Source: Sphingobacterium psychroaquaticum (lineage in GTDB: Bacteria; Bacteroidota; Bacteroidia; Sphingobacteriales; Sphingobacteriaceae). Taken from it: a DNA stretch of 64,000 bases. Both the position numbers and the translations under genes were made by a program. The notes beneath the pieces are model-generated. The model saw only the letters and a program-made list of their open reading frames with translations, did not search any database and was not told the DNA's origin. The stretch spans positions 107,746-171,745 of the forward strand of contig NZ_FXAU01000001.1 of NCBI RefSeq assembly GCF_900177625.1. Direction: 5' to 3'. Numbering within the stretch: position 1 is the stretch's first letter; each line of letters opens with the position of its first letter. This document shows, piece by piece, positions 17,377 to 24,544 of the stretch.

Positions 17377-17668
17377 GTCTTTCCTCTTTAATGCTTTTAT
17401 TAAATTCCAGCAAAGCCTTTACATCTGACAGCTTGAAATAGTTCTTTCTGTTGAGTTTGGAATAAGGTAATAAACCTTTATCCTTATAAGTTTGCAATGA
17501 CCTTTTAGTGATATTTAGCATCAAACATACTTCCTGATTATCCAGCCACTTTTCTTCTTTGAAAATGGATGCATATGCCTGACTTACCGTCTGAGTAAGT
17601 TCAAGCATATCATCTAACTCTTGAGTTAGACTTTTAAAAGCCGATTTTTGTATCGCGATTACTTCCAT
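17360..17668 (-). CDS. small HTH (excisionase-like) DNA-binding protein
   Basis: A 102-residue protein of the same HTH_17 group as its downstream neighbour: an N-terminal helical part (SLTQELDDMLELTQTVSQAY) then KWLDNQEVCLMLNITKRSLQTYKDKGLLPYSKLNRKNYFKLSDV. It is the first gene of a two-gene minus-strand operon. A 26-bp direct-repeat motif about 72 bases upstream is shared with the DUF1896/methylase operon, and an inverted repeat ACTGTTC...GAACAGT (17670-17697) sits just before its start. A second such pair heads the excision operon at 60-61 kb. Confidence 0.83.
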   Translation of the reverse strand: MEVIAIQKSAFKSLTQELDDMLELTQTVSQAYASIFKEEKWLDNQEVCLMLNITKRSLQTYKDKGLLPYSKLNRKNYFKLSDVKALLEFNKSIKEERHGTTD

Positions 17669-17739
17669 AACTGTTCTTCATTTTGCTGTGAACAGTGAAT
17701 TTAATAAGGATAATTACTCTTATACTTTTGGAAGGTTTG

Positions 17740-17765
17740 TTTGGCTATGAGAGGTAGATTTTGGC
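17740..17765. promoter_or_regulatory. 26-bp motif TTTGGC-N14-TTTGGC (copy A)
   Basis: A direct repeat of TTTGGC 20 bases apart with AGAGGTAG between. It matches 53589-53614 at 23 of 26 positions, and each copy lies about 75 bases upstream of a minus-strand start codon (17668 and 53511). The spacing of two turns of the helix suggests a site for a dimeric activator or repressor. Confidence 0.6.
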
Positions 17766-18053
17766 TTATCGCTGTTGTATAGAAGTATTAGATTTTAATC
17801 TTTCAGATTTATCTTTATCTTTTTTTGACCCGTAGTATGTAAACAGAAATAAAATGCCGAATATGATAAGTACGATGCTTGCTAGTTTTCCTATACGTTC
17901 AATAAAAGAAATTACAACAGACTTTTCATAACTTGAGAATCCCTCTGCTCCTGTAGAGCTTCTTCTATAAAATTTGCGACGATTGATCCAGTAACGAAGA
18001 CCAAGCCCAAAGACCAATGCTATTATACCTAAAACCAATGTTTCCATAATCAA
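17766..18053 (-). CDS. small membrane protein
   Basis: A 95-residue protein with an N-terminal hydrophobic segment (LVLGIIALVFGLGLRYWI) followed by a basic stretch (NRRKFYRR), then a second membrane segment (LASIVLIIFGILFLFTYY) and a basic tail. It is inner-membrane by prediction. Its family is unknown to me; similar small proteins occur downstream of traQ in related elements. It lies outside the tra terminator at 18122-18151, so it may have its own promoter. Confidence 0.6.
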   Translation of the reverse strand: MIMETLVLGIIALVFGLGLRYWINRRKFYRRSSTGAEGFSSYEKSVVISFIERIGKLASIVLIIFGILFLFTYYGSKKDKDKSERLKSNTSIQQR

Positions 18054-18121
18054 TCTATTTCAATATCATGAAGATAAATTTAGCAAATATTGATGAAACC
18101 ATATACAAATTAACAGTAAAT

Positions 18122-18151
18122 AAAAAACGACCTACCGAAAGGTAAGTCGTT
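18122..18151 (-). terminator. terminator of the tra operon
   Basis: AACGACCTACC (18126-18136) pairs with GGTAAGTCGTT (18141-18151) with one mismatch across a GAAA loop. Read on the minus strand it is followed by a T run. It lies 26 bases past the traQ stop and closes the long minus-strand transfer operon. Confidence 0.85.
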
Positions 18152-18176
18152 GTAAATTGAATAGTTAACAAACCCT

Positions 18177-18623
18177 TTAATCACTACTATTAAACTGAAA
18201 ACTTATCTGTTTTTCGTTTCCAAAGCTGTCAGATATCCATATATCGAAAGATTGGGATACCGTCGAGGCTGAAGTATAATACAACCGAAACTGCGTTTGT
18301 GGTAATTGGTACAAATCATTAGGCATATAAGGCGGTTCATTGTAGTAACGAAGTGCCCCCTGTCCGTCAAACTGAAAATACCGAATGTAGTAAGCGTTAT
18401 TTCTGTAATTTCCTGTACGCTGTATTGTAACACGGATTTCCACAGTTTGACCATTCGCTACTTCAGAAGGAACTGGCATTACATTTACGTCAAATGGATA
18501 ATCTTGTTGTATTTCCAGCTCTTCTTTATCGCAGGAGCTCAAAGTTATTGATCCTATCAGGATTGCCAGCAAAATATGAAGTGGAAACAATCCTATTCTG
18601 AATTTATTGAAAATTACTATCAT
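18177..18623 (-). CDS. traQ: conjugative transposon protein TraQ (DUF3872)
   Basis: A 148-residue DUF3872 protein. An N-terminal hydrophobic segment ends in a lipobox-like LSSC (C31), so it is probably a lipoprotein in the cell envelope. The rest is beta-rich with the family-typical YPFDVNVMPVP, VEIRVTIQRTG and YYIRYFQFDGQG. It is the last gene of the tra operon. The exact role in the channel is not known. traP, which usually lies before it, was not found. Confidence 0.9.
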   Translation of the reverse strand: MIVIFNKFRIGLFPLHILLAILIGSITLSSCDKEELEIQQDYPFDVNVMPVPSEVANGQTVEIRVTIQRTGNYRNNAYYIRYFQFDGQGALRYYNEPPYMPNDLYQLPQTQFRLYYTSASTVSQSFDIWISDSFGNEKQISFQFNSSD

Positions 18624-18634
18624 AGTTTTATGTT

Positions 18635-19195
18635 TTAAAAGTTAAACCTTAATCCAATTCCCGCTGATGGTCGGAACTGGTCCCTTGATGTATTCCAAAG
18701 CACTTTAGTACGACCTTGTATCAGTAATACAAAGCGATCGGACAAATAGGTTTCCAAAGACAAACGTCCTCCGGCTCCATAGACAAAACTTTCTTCGTTC
18801 AGTATTTCGGCTCCATCAAAAAGCATTTCCTTTCCACGGTTAAATGTTTCGTAGCCAATAACTCCGTTGAGTGTTGCGTTTAGGTTGATACTTTTTCGGA
18901 AGTTTCCCAACAGCCGAAGACTGTATCCTCCTTCGGCCATATAGGTCTCAACAGGTATTTCAAGCTCTTTGTAATTAGAATATTCATGGTTATATTCCAG
19001 TGCCCATAGCCAGTAATTTCCGTTTTTACCGTTTACTGTCATTGCCAGATTTATATAGTAGTCATTTCCAATTTTATCATCTGATAATATTCCAGCACTT
19101 ACTTCAAGTGCTTTTTGTTTGGGTACCATCCGCTGTGCGTTTGCCGATGTGATACCGATAAGTATCAATATCACTGTATATATATAATATTTCAT
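18635..19195 (-). CDS. traO: conjugative transposon protein TraO
   Basis: A 186-residue protein with a cleavable signal peptide (MKYYIYTVILILIGITSANAQ) and a beta-barrel-like remainder ending in GIGLRFNF, an outer-membrane-type C-terminus. The frame is open to 19252 but the ATG at 19195 gives the proper signal peptide. TraO is a conserved envelope component of CTnDOT-type transfer systems. It follows traN closely and precedes traQ by 11 bases. Confidence 0.9.
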   Translation of the reverse strand: MKYYIYTVILILIGITSANAQRMVPKQKALEVSAGILSDDKIGNDYYINLAMTVNGKNGNYWLWALEYNHEYSNYKELEIPVETYMAEGGYSLRLLGNFRKSINLNATLNGVIGYETFNRGKEMLFDGAEILNEESFVYGAGGRLSLETYLSDRFVLLIQGRTKVLWNTSRDQFRPSAGIGLRFNF

Positions 19196-19211
19196 TGCCT
19201 TATTTTTTTGA

Positions 19212-20111
19212 TTAGTTAATTTTGAGATGCATCGTATTGATAAGTCTTGCATTTACCAGATCGGAATTTTCTATTTGCAAAACCTGATGTCTGCCTCCGT
19301 TTTTCTCGAAAATCTCAATCAATAGCACTTTATCATCCGTAATTGTAAACTGATCCAATAGGAATACGTTTTGCTCCGTAGTATTACCAATAATTTCGTC
19401 AAGAGGCTTGTATATGCGTAGTGGCTTCATTGGTTTTTCTTGTATTACGGTACGTTTTGCAATCTTCTTATCCACAATTTTGAAATTCACAAAATCAATC
19501 TGAAACGGAACATTACTCTTATTTCGTAGTTCAGTATGGAAATAAAACTTACCATTATGGATATAAACCCCTTTCAACAAAAACTGTATGCCGTAGCTTT
19601 TTGACCCGATATGTTTGATGATCCTCTTGTCCTTATTGTAAATAGTTTCCAACAGCAACCCCGCCAATGATGGAGAGTTCTTACCCAACTCTTCAAATAA
19701 TACATCATTTTCATTTTCCCGGCTAAGTTGTTTCTGCATGGTCAACAAGTCATAATTTAATGACGATGGGTATGAACTATAAAAGACATTGAAGTTGTAG
19801 AAACGGCCGTCTTCGGTAATCACCGAAAAATTCGTTTCTTCTTCAAAATCACGTACGGTAGCCTTTATACGCAATACATTTTCGGCATCTTCTGCTTTAC
19901 CCGCTATCAGATACTCGCTTCCCAAATCCACGTAACGAATAGCCGCTGGAAATATCAAATGCGAGGTTTTAGTATAGGTTACTTCCATTTGATAAGGTTC
20001 TACTTTACCCATTGCTAATTTGGATGTGTTATTGGCATTTTGTGCCTGGCTTTTGCCGATCAGTCCAACCAAACAGGTTAACATCAGCATACTTTTAATT
20101 ATCGTTTTCAT
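19212..20111 (-). CDS. traN: conjugative transposon protein TraN
   Basis: A 299-residue protein with a signal peptide (MKTIIKSMLMLTCLVGLIGKSQA) and a beta-rich body with KTSHLIFPAAIRYVDLGSEYLIAGKAEDAENVLRI-type family sequence (about residues 50-85). It resembles the VirB9-like position of the outer-membrane core complex. It is secreted to the periplasm and likely works with TraM. It lies 27 bases after traM. Confidence 0.92.
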   Translation of the reverse strand: MKTIIKSMLMLTCLVGLIGKSQAQNANNTSKLAMGKVEPYQMEVTYTKTSHLIFPAAIRYVDLGSEYLIAGKAEDAENVLRIKATVRDFEEETNFSVITEDGRFYNFNVFYSSYPSSLNYDLLTMQKQLSRENENDVLFEELGKNSPSLAGLLLETIYNKDKRIIKHIGSKSYGIQFLLKGVYIHNGKFYFHTELRNKSNVPFQIDFVNFKIVDKKIAKRTVIQEKPMKPLRIYKPLDEIIGNTTEQNVFLLDQFTITDDKVLLIEIFEKNGGRHQVLQIENSDLVNARLINTMHLKIN

Positions 20112-20138
20112 ATTTTAATCTTTATATTTTTTGATTTA

Positions 20139-21488
20139 TTAGCTTTTAGACACAAGAAACACCTGATGTCCAGCCTTCAACGTTACTTTAGGCGTCCTGA
20201 CTTTCTTAGAGAAATAACCGGAAACTCCTTGTACCACACCACGACTCAAATCGCCTGCTACCTGCTGACCTGCCGAACGTGTCATCATAATACTCGTACC
20301 TGAAGTCTGGCTCATGTTAGCTGCTATTTCCGTCAGGGCATTCATTTCAGGAGAATAAGGTACATATAGTCCCTGTTGACCATCAATATCGTATATGGTG
20401 ATATCTACAGGGATAATGTTTCCTTCCAGTTCTACTGAAGTCACCTTTAATTGCAATCTTCCATTTAGGAATTTTGCAGTAGCCGTTAACACCGTTCCTT
20501 TTGGAATGGTACGGTTCGGAGTTTTCGCATCTTCTAATATGCGAACACGAACACCAGTTTCTCCGGTTACTACCTGTGTTTCCTGTACTACAGCACGAAT
20601 ACTGTTTTTTGGCTGTATTACCTGCTCTGAAACACCTGCGGTGTAAAATCCTCGATTTCGGGTTTCACTCCAATTTGCCAGAAATGCACTATCTGTTGGC
20701 TCTCTGTACAATGCTGACACAGCACTTTTTTTGACAGGTGTAAATGCTACAAAATGTTCTTTTTGAGTAGTAGATGATGATGCAGGTATTGTTGTCGGAA
20801 GTTCAGAACCGGGAACGACAGTTGTAGGCTGAGAGGGAGTATTGGTCGGTAGATACTTCGCAGCCATCTGGTAGGACTTTTCCATAAGTGCCAATTGGGT
20901 TTCGACCGGATCGGGTGCCACCACGTCTTTTTCTGCTAATTGCTGTTTCAGTTCGTCTAATTGTTTGCGAAGTTCCTGTGTTTCATAGTTGGGTTCATTA
21001 TAGAACGAACCGAGAACGCTTTGAGCATTTTGATAACTATTTAGTGCAGGATTACTTCCTCTACGTTGATTACCACTGAATAAACCCGTATTTCCCTGTG
21101 CCTCTTCAGAAAGATCTGGTTCCATGGAGTTTGCTGAATCTGTATTCCAATAATCAGCTAATGTGGTCAACCCATTACGCTTTTCCTGATTTTTCTGCTC
21201 CAACATTTCCAGCTCATAAGCTTTCTGTTTGTCCGACTGTAAACCTGCATCCGTAGCCTGTGGTACAGCATCGTTTAAACCAATATCCTCTATCTTGTTT
21301 TTATCTTCTGATGGTTTAAATATGAGCCACATACAGCCAACAAACACGATTCCCATCAAACCAAATATGATTGGTTTCTTCAACTTTTCAGTCTTATTCT
21401 GTGCATTGTCCTGCAATACATCAGGGTTTTCATTCGGGGTACCTTCCGTAACCCGAACTCCCAATTTTTTATTTCCATTTTCTTTCAT
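20139..21488 (-). CDS. traM: conjugative transposon protein TraM (VirB10-like)
   Basis: A 449-residue protein with a single membrane segment (PIIFGLMGIVFVGCMWLIF, about residues 39-57), a Gln/Asn/Pro-rich periplasmic linker with a coiled coil (LRKQLDELKQQLAEK) and a C-terminal beta domain (PKGTVLTATAKFLNGRLQLKVTSVE). The layout is that of VirB10, which spans both membranes in type IV secretion. It overlaps traL by 20 bases at its start. Confidence 0.92.
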   Translation of the reverse strand: MKENGNKKLGVRVTEGTPNENPDVLQDNAQNKTEKLKKPIIFGLMGIVFVGCMWLIFKPSEDKNKIEDIGLNDAVPQATDAGLQSDKQKAYELEMLEQKNQEKRNGLTTLADYWNTDSANSMEPDLSEEAQGNTGLFSGNQRRGSNPALNSYQNAQSVLGSFYNEPNYETQELRKQLDELKQQLAEKDVVAPDPVETQLALMEKSYQMAAKYLPTNTPSQPTTVVPGSELPTTIPASSSTTQKEHFVAFTPVKKSAVSALYREPTDSAFLANWSETRNRGFYTAGVSEQVIQPKNSIRAVVQETQVVTGETGVRVRILEDAKTPNRTIPKGTVLTATAKFLNGRLQLKVTSVELEGNIIPVDITIYDIDGQQGLYVPYSPEMNALTEIAANMSQTSGTSIMMTRSAGQQVAGDLSRGVVQGVSGYFSKKVRTPKVTLKAGHQVFLVSKS

Positions 21489-21762
21489 AAAACTTTTCTT
21501 TTAAAATGTTTGACAATGAATCCAATCCTCCCGTCTCGGATTTCTTTTTCTGTATAACTGGATTTTCGATATGTCTGATCTCTATAGTGGGATTAGGCTT
21601 AGAGGTGTCGAACCAAACTTTTGCGATGACGATAACCGTTAAAAGCAGATAGCCCATAAAAAAAAGCAGCGTATATTTATGTTGTCTCTTTACAGGCAAC
21701 GACCGCCAACGTTCATCAAGTTTGTTAAACCAATTATCCAATCTTTCCCTTAGTTTTTTCAT
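21469..21762 (-). CDS. traL: conjugative transposon protein TraL (DUF3989)
   Basis: A 97-residue protein with a basic, Trp-containing N-terminus (DNWFNKLDERWRSLP) and a membrane segment (YTLLFFMGYLLLTVIVIAKVW). The family is a small inner-membrane partner in the CTnDOT-type channel. It overlaps the start of traM, showing tight coupling. Confidence 0.85.
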   Translation of the reverse strand: MKKLRERLDNWFNKLDERWRSLPVKRQHKYTLLFFMGYLLLTVIVIAKVWFDTSKPNPTIEIRHIENPVIQKKKSETGGLDSLSNILKEKFYERKWK

Positions 21763-21782
21763 ACTTTAATTATTTGAGGTTA

Positions 21783-22220
21783 TTACATTCTGAACCCTCT
21801 TTTGCAGGAAGAGATATGTTCTTTAGGTTTTTCAGTCACCTGGGAAATGGCTTCTTTTATCATGGGAAACGAGCTTGTTGTAAAGTTGGTTAGCTTAGAT
21901 TGCTTCAATAGTTGTCCATAAGGATCTATTCTTCTTACATACATTTCCGTTTCCTGTAAATCAAATTTCCCATTCTCGTATTTTACCCACATATCACATT
22001 CAATCTTTGGCTTGTTTTCACCATTCCATTCGAGATATGTAGATAGATGCAAATGGCTTGCTACTAATGGTGCTTCTTTGCCTTTGCCCCAAGCCTCCAA
22101 AAATTCACTGATGCTATCCTTTAATTTGCCTGCATAAGAACTTTCAGTATGAAAAAAACCAGAGTATCCTTTATCAATAAGGGTTTTCACGAACGTGTCT
22201 AAATCAAGTAAGTGTTTCAT
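21783..22220 (-). CDS. hypothetical protein between traK and traL
   Basis: A 145-residue soluble protein with no signal or membrane segment. It includes HLHLSTYLEWNGENKPKIECDMWVKYENGKFDLQ, which reads like a small beta-sheet domain, and ends in a Lys-rich tail. It is 11 bases after traK and 20 bases before traL, so it belongs to the tra operon, yet no standard tra gene occupies this place. Its function is unknown; an accessory immunity or regulatory protein is possible. Confidence 0.7.
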   Translation of the reverse strand: MKHLLDLDTFVKTLIDKGYSGFFHTESSYAGKLKDSISEFLEAWGKGKEAPLVASHLHLSTYLEWNGENKPKIECDMWVKYENGKFDLQETEMYVRRIDPYGQLLKQSKLTNFTTSSFPMIKEAISQVTEKPKEHISSCKRGFRM

Positions 22221-22231
22221 GTGCTTAATCT

Positions 22232-22855
22232 TCAGCGTTCTATAACTTCAATATCCTTGTTTTCTAACACCGCAAATTTTTCTATTGTAAAGCCTTGTGG
22301 GTTATTGTCAGAGCGAACGGAGTTAACCAAGTAGCAGGATGTAACCAGGTTACGCCTTGTCACATTGCTTGACCTGATAATGAACTGTTTTGCATAAGTT
22401 TTAACAGCATACGGATAGGTATCAAAGTTGCAGATTACGCTGTCCACTTCAGTACGTTGTTGTACGTTACCGGATATGATACGGTTGTAATATCCTTTTT
22501 CGGACAAATCCTTGTAATAATCAAATGCCGATTTGTCGGCAAGATTAAATGCTCTTTTCATATTGCTTTCAATAGCATTCTTTTCAGGTGCGAGCGTGAA
22601 GAACAATTCGTGAAAACGACGGATATGCTCACGAGCTTCAACCGGACGGTTTATAGAAGCGTCCTGAGAGAGTGCCAACATGAGTGATTTGCCGTTATCC
22701 AACACATAGACTTTTTGTCGTTGCTCCTCCGCAAAGCGGTAGGACTGCCAAACGGCATATCCTACAACTCCAATGCAGAGTACCGCAAAGACAATAGCAT
22801 ACAGCCTTATCTGCTTAAAGCTGTTTTCGATATTTCTTAATGTTTTAAATTCCAT
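22232..22855 (-). CDS. traK: conjugative transposon protein TraK (VirB8-like)
   Basis: A 207-residue protein with an N-terminal membrane segment (LYAIVFAVLCIGVVGYAVW) and a periplasmic domain with NTF2-like pattern (YYKDLSEKGYYNRIISGNV and TYAKQFIIRSS). This is the layout of VirB8, an assembly factor of type IV secretion. It lies between traJ and the unknown gene at 21783. Confidence 0.92.
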   Translation of the reverse strand: MEFKTLRNIENSFKQIRLYAIVFAVLCIGVVGYAVWQSYRFAEEQRQKVYVLDNGKSLMLALSQDASINRPVEAREHIRRFHELFFTLAPEKNAIESNMKRAFNLADKSAFDYYKDLSEKGYYNRIISGNVQQRTEVDSVICNFDTYPYAVKTYAKQFIIRSSNVTRRNLVTSCYLVNSVRSDNNPQGFTIEKFAVLENKDIEVIER

Positions 22856-22875
22856 TTCAAATGATTTAAATTTTA

Positions 22876-23871
22876 TTATTTACCCATTAATTTTCCTCCG
22901 ATATTACCTGCGGTAGAACCAGCACCGGCACCGGCAATATTTCCAGTTTTCATAGCAGTCTGGTTCACGTTACGCATAAAGTTTCCGGCACCTCCTGCCT
23001 GAATGATCCAGCCTGCGGCTGTAGGAACGGTAAAGTATCCTACGATACCGATAATCATAAAAATGATATAAACCGTATTTGAAGTGTCAGGGATATAGGT
23101 TGGGTCGGCAAGCATCTCTATATCTCTTTCAAGAATCAATGATTGTATTTTGGCAAGCATAGAACTGAACAAATCAGCCACAGGTAACCATAAATACACA
23201 CTGATATACCGTGTGAGCCATTGTGTGAGCGTACTCTGAAACCCATCCCACACAGAAATAGCAAAGGCTATTGGTCCCAGAATGGACAAGACAATCAGAA
23301 AGAACGTCCGTATGGTATCTATGACCAGAGCGGCTGCCTGAAAGAGTACTTCCAGAAATTCCCGAAAAGCATCCCTTATCCATTTTTTCATTTGATACAT
23401 ACCACGTTCCATATACATTCCCGACATCGTAGCAATGTCAGAGGGTGACCATCCCAATTCTTCAAGCTTCCTGTCAAATTCCTCATTGGAAACTAAATAG
23501 GCGGTTTCGGGATTTCGTACCATAGCTTCGTATTCCAATTGGTCTTTCTGAGCTTGCAACTCATTAAGGTCAAGCACCTGGTTTTCCAGTATAGCATGAG
23601 TGCCCTTTACTATGGGACTGAGTACCGCATTGATAGTTCCCAAAACCATAGTTGGAAAAAACATAATGCACAATCCCAAAGCAAACGGACGTAGTAAGGG
23701 GAATACATCTATAGGCTCTGCACGGCTGAGTGCCTGCCATACTTTGAGAGCTACATAAAACAGAGCCCCCAATCCGGCGAGTCCTTTTGCTACAGCCGCC
23801 ATATCGGCGGACAGAGGTACCATCTCATCATACAATGAGCGTAGAACTTCATGAAGATTATTAAATTCCAT
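22876..23871 (-). CDS. traJ: conjugative transposon protein TraJ (VirB6-like)
   Basis: A 331-residue polytopic inner-membrane protein with about six hydrophobic segments (for example GLGALFYVALKVWQAL, LRPFALGLCIMFFPTMVL, FFLIVLSILGPIAFAISVW, VYIIFMIIGIVGYFTVP) and a Gly-rich C-terminus. The PIAFAISVWDGFQSTLTQWL region is typical of TraJ. It is VirB6-like and is part of the inner-membrane channel. Confidence 0.92.
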   Translation of the reverse strand: MEFNNLHEVLRSLYDEMVPLSADMAAVAKGLAGLGALFYVALKVWQALSRAEPIDVFPLLRPFALGLCIMFFPTMVLGTINAVLSPIVKGTHAILENQVLDLNELQAQKDQLEYEAMVRNPETAYLVSNEEFDRKLEELGWSPSDIATMSGMYMERGMYQMKKWIRDAFREFLEVLFQAAALVIDTIRTFFLIVLSILGPIAFAISVWDGFQSTLTQWLTRYISVYLWLPVADLFSSMLAKIQSLILERDIEMLADPTYIPDTSNTVYIIFMIIGIVGYFTVPTAAGWIIQAGGAGNFMRNVNQTAMKTGNIAGAGAGSTAGNIGGKLMGK

Positions 23872-23874
23872 AGT

Positions 23875-24507
23875 TTACCAGTATTTTTGTTCAGGATTTC
23901 CGTAAAGTTCAAGTACTCTTTTGCTATTATTTTTCTTTTTAGCTCTTAGAAAACTGACCGAAATATTTTTACTGGTATAGTACCGTACAAGGCTGTGGTA
24001 CTCTTTAACTTCTTTATAAACACGGTCGATGATATCCATACGTTCTTTATCGTTTAATGAAAGACTGGATGAGGAAACAATCTGCTTCAATTCTTTCAGT
24101 AGCTCCGTGCTTTCATTCAATAGTGCAGAATAACCATTGGCGATAGCAGCCAATTCTTGTTGTGAGAAATTCGGATCGTTCATCATCTTGCCGAAATTCT
24201 GTACATACATTTCAGATACGTCTCCAACAAGTAAGACAGTTTGCTGTACCTTTCTCGCATCTTTTACCAGATTACTGACCGCTTTCAACTTGTCGTAATA
24301 TTCCTTACCTTGTTTATACACCTTTTCTACTTCCTTAAAATTTTTGACCACATTGGAAACTGTGGAAGATGTTTGTATGATTTCATTAGCACTGTTAAGA
24401 ATGCCGGAAGCCAGGTTAGCTGGGTCAGTGACAACAAATTGTGCCTTGGCAGAAGGTGTAACAGCCAGTATAATTACCGTGAACACCATTAACATGATTT
24501 TTTTCAT
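23875..24507 (-). CDS. traI: TraI-type DUF4141 protein (VirB5-like)
   Basis: A 210-residue protein with a signal peptide (MKKIMLMVFTVIILAVTPSAKA) and a long helical body with coiled-coil character (VVKNFKEVEKVYKQGKEYYDKLKAVSNLV). It matches DUF4141, the TraI slot of CTnDOT-type elements. The frame is open to 24564, but the ATG at 24507 gives the proper signal peptide. It ends four bases before traJ. A VirB5-like role in the pilus or channel is inferred. Confidence 0.88.
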   Translation of the reverse strand: MKKIMLMVFTVIILAVTPSAKAQFVVTDPANLASGILNSANEIIQTSSTVSNVVKNFKEVEKVYKQGKEYYDKLKAVSNLVKDARKVQQTVLLVGDVSEMYVQNFGKMMNDPNFSQQELAAIANGYSALLNESTELLKELKQIVSSSSLSLNDKERMDIIDRVYKEVKEYHSLVRYYTSKNISVSFLRAKKKNNSKRVLELYGNPEQKYW

Positions 24508-24544
24508 TTTATTGATTTTTAATTGATTAATAATTACCTGATTT

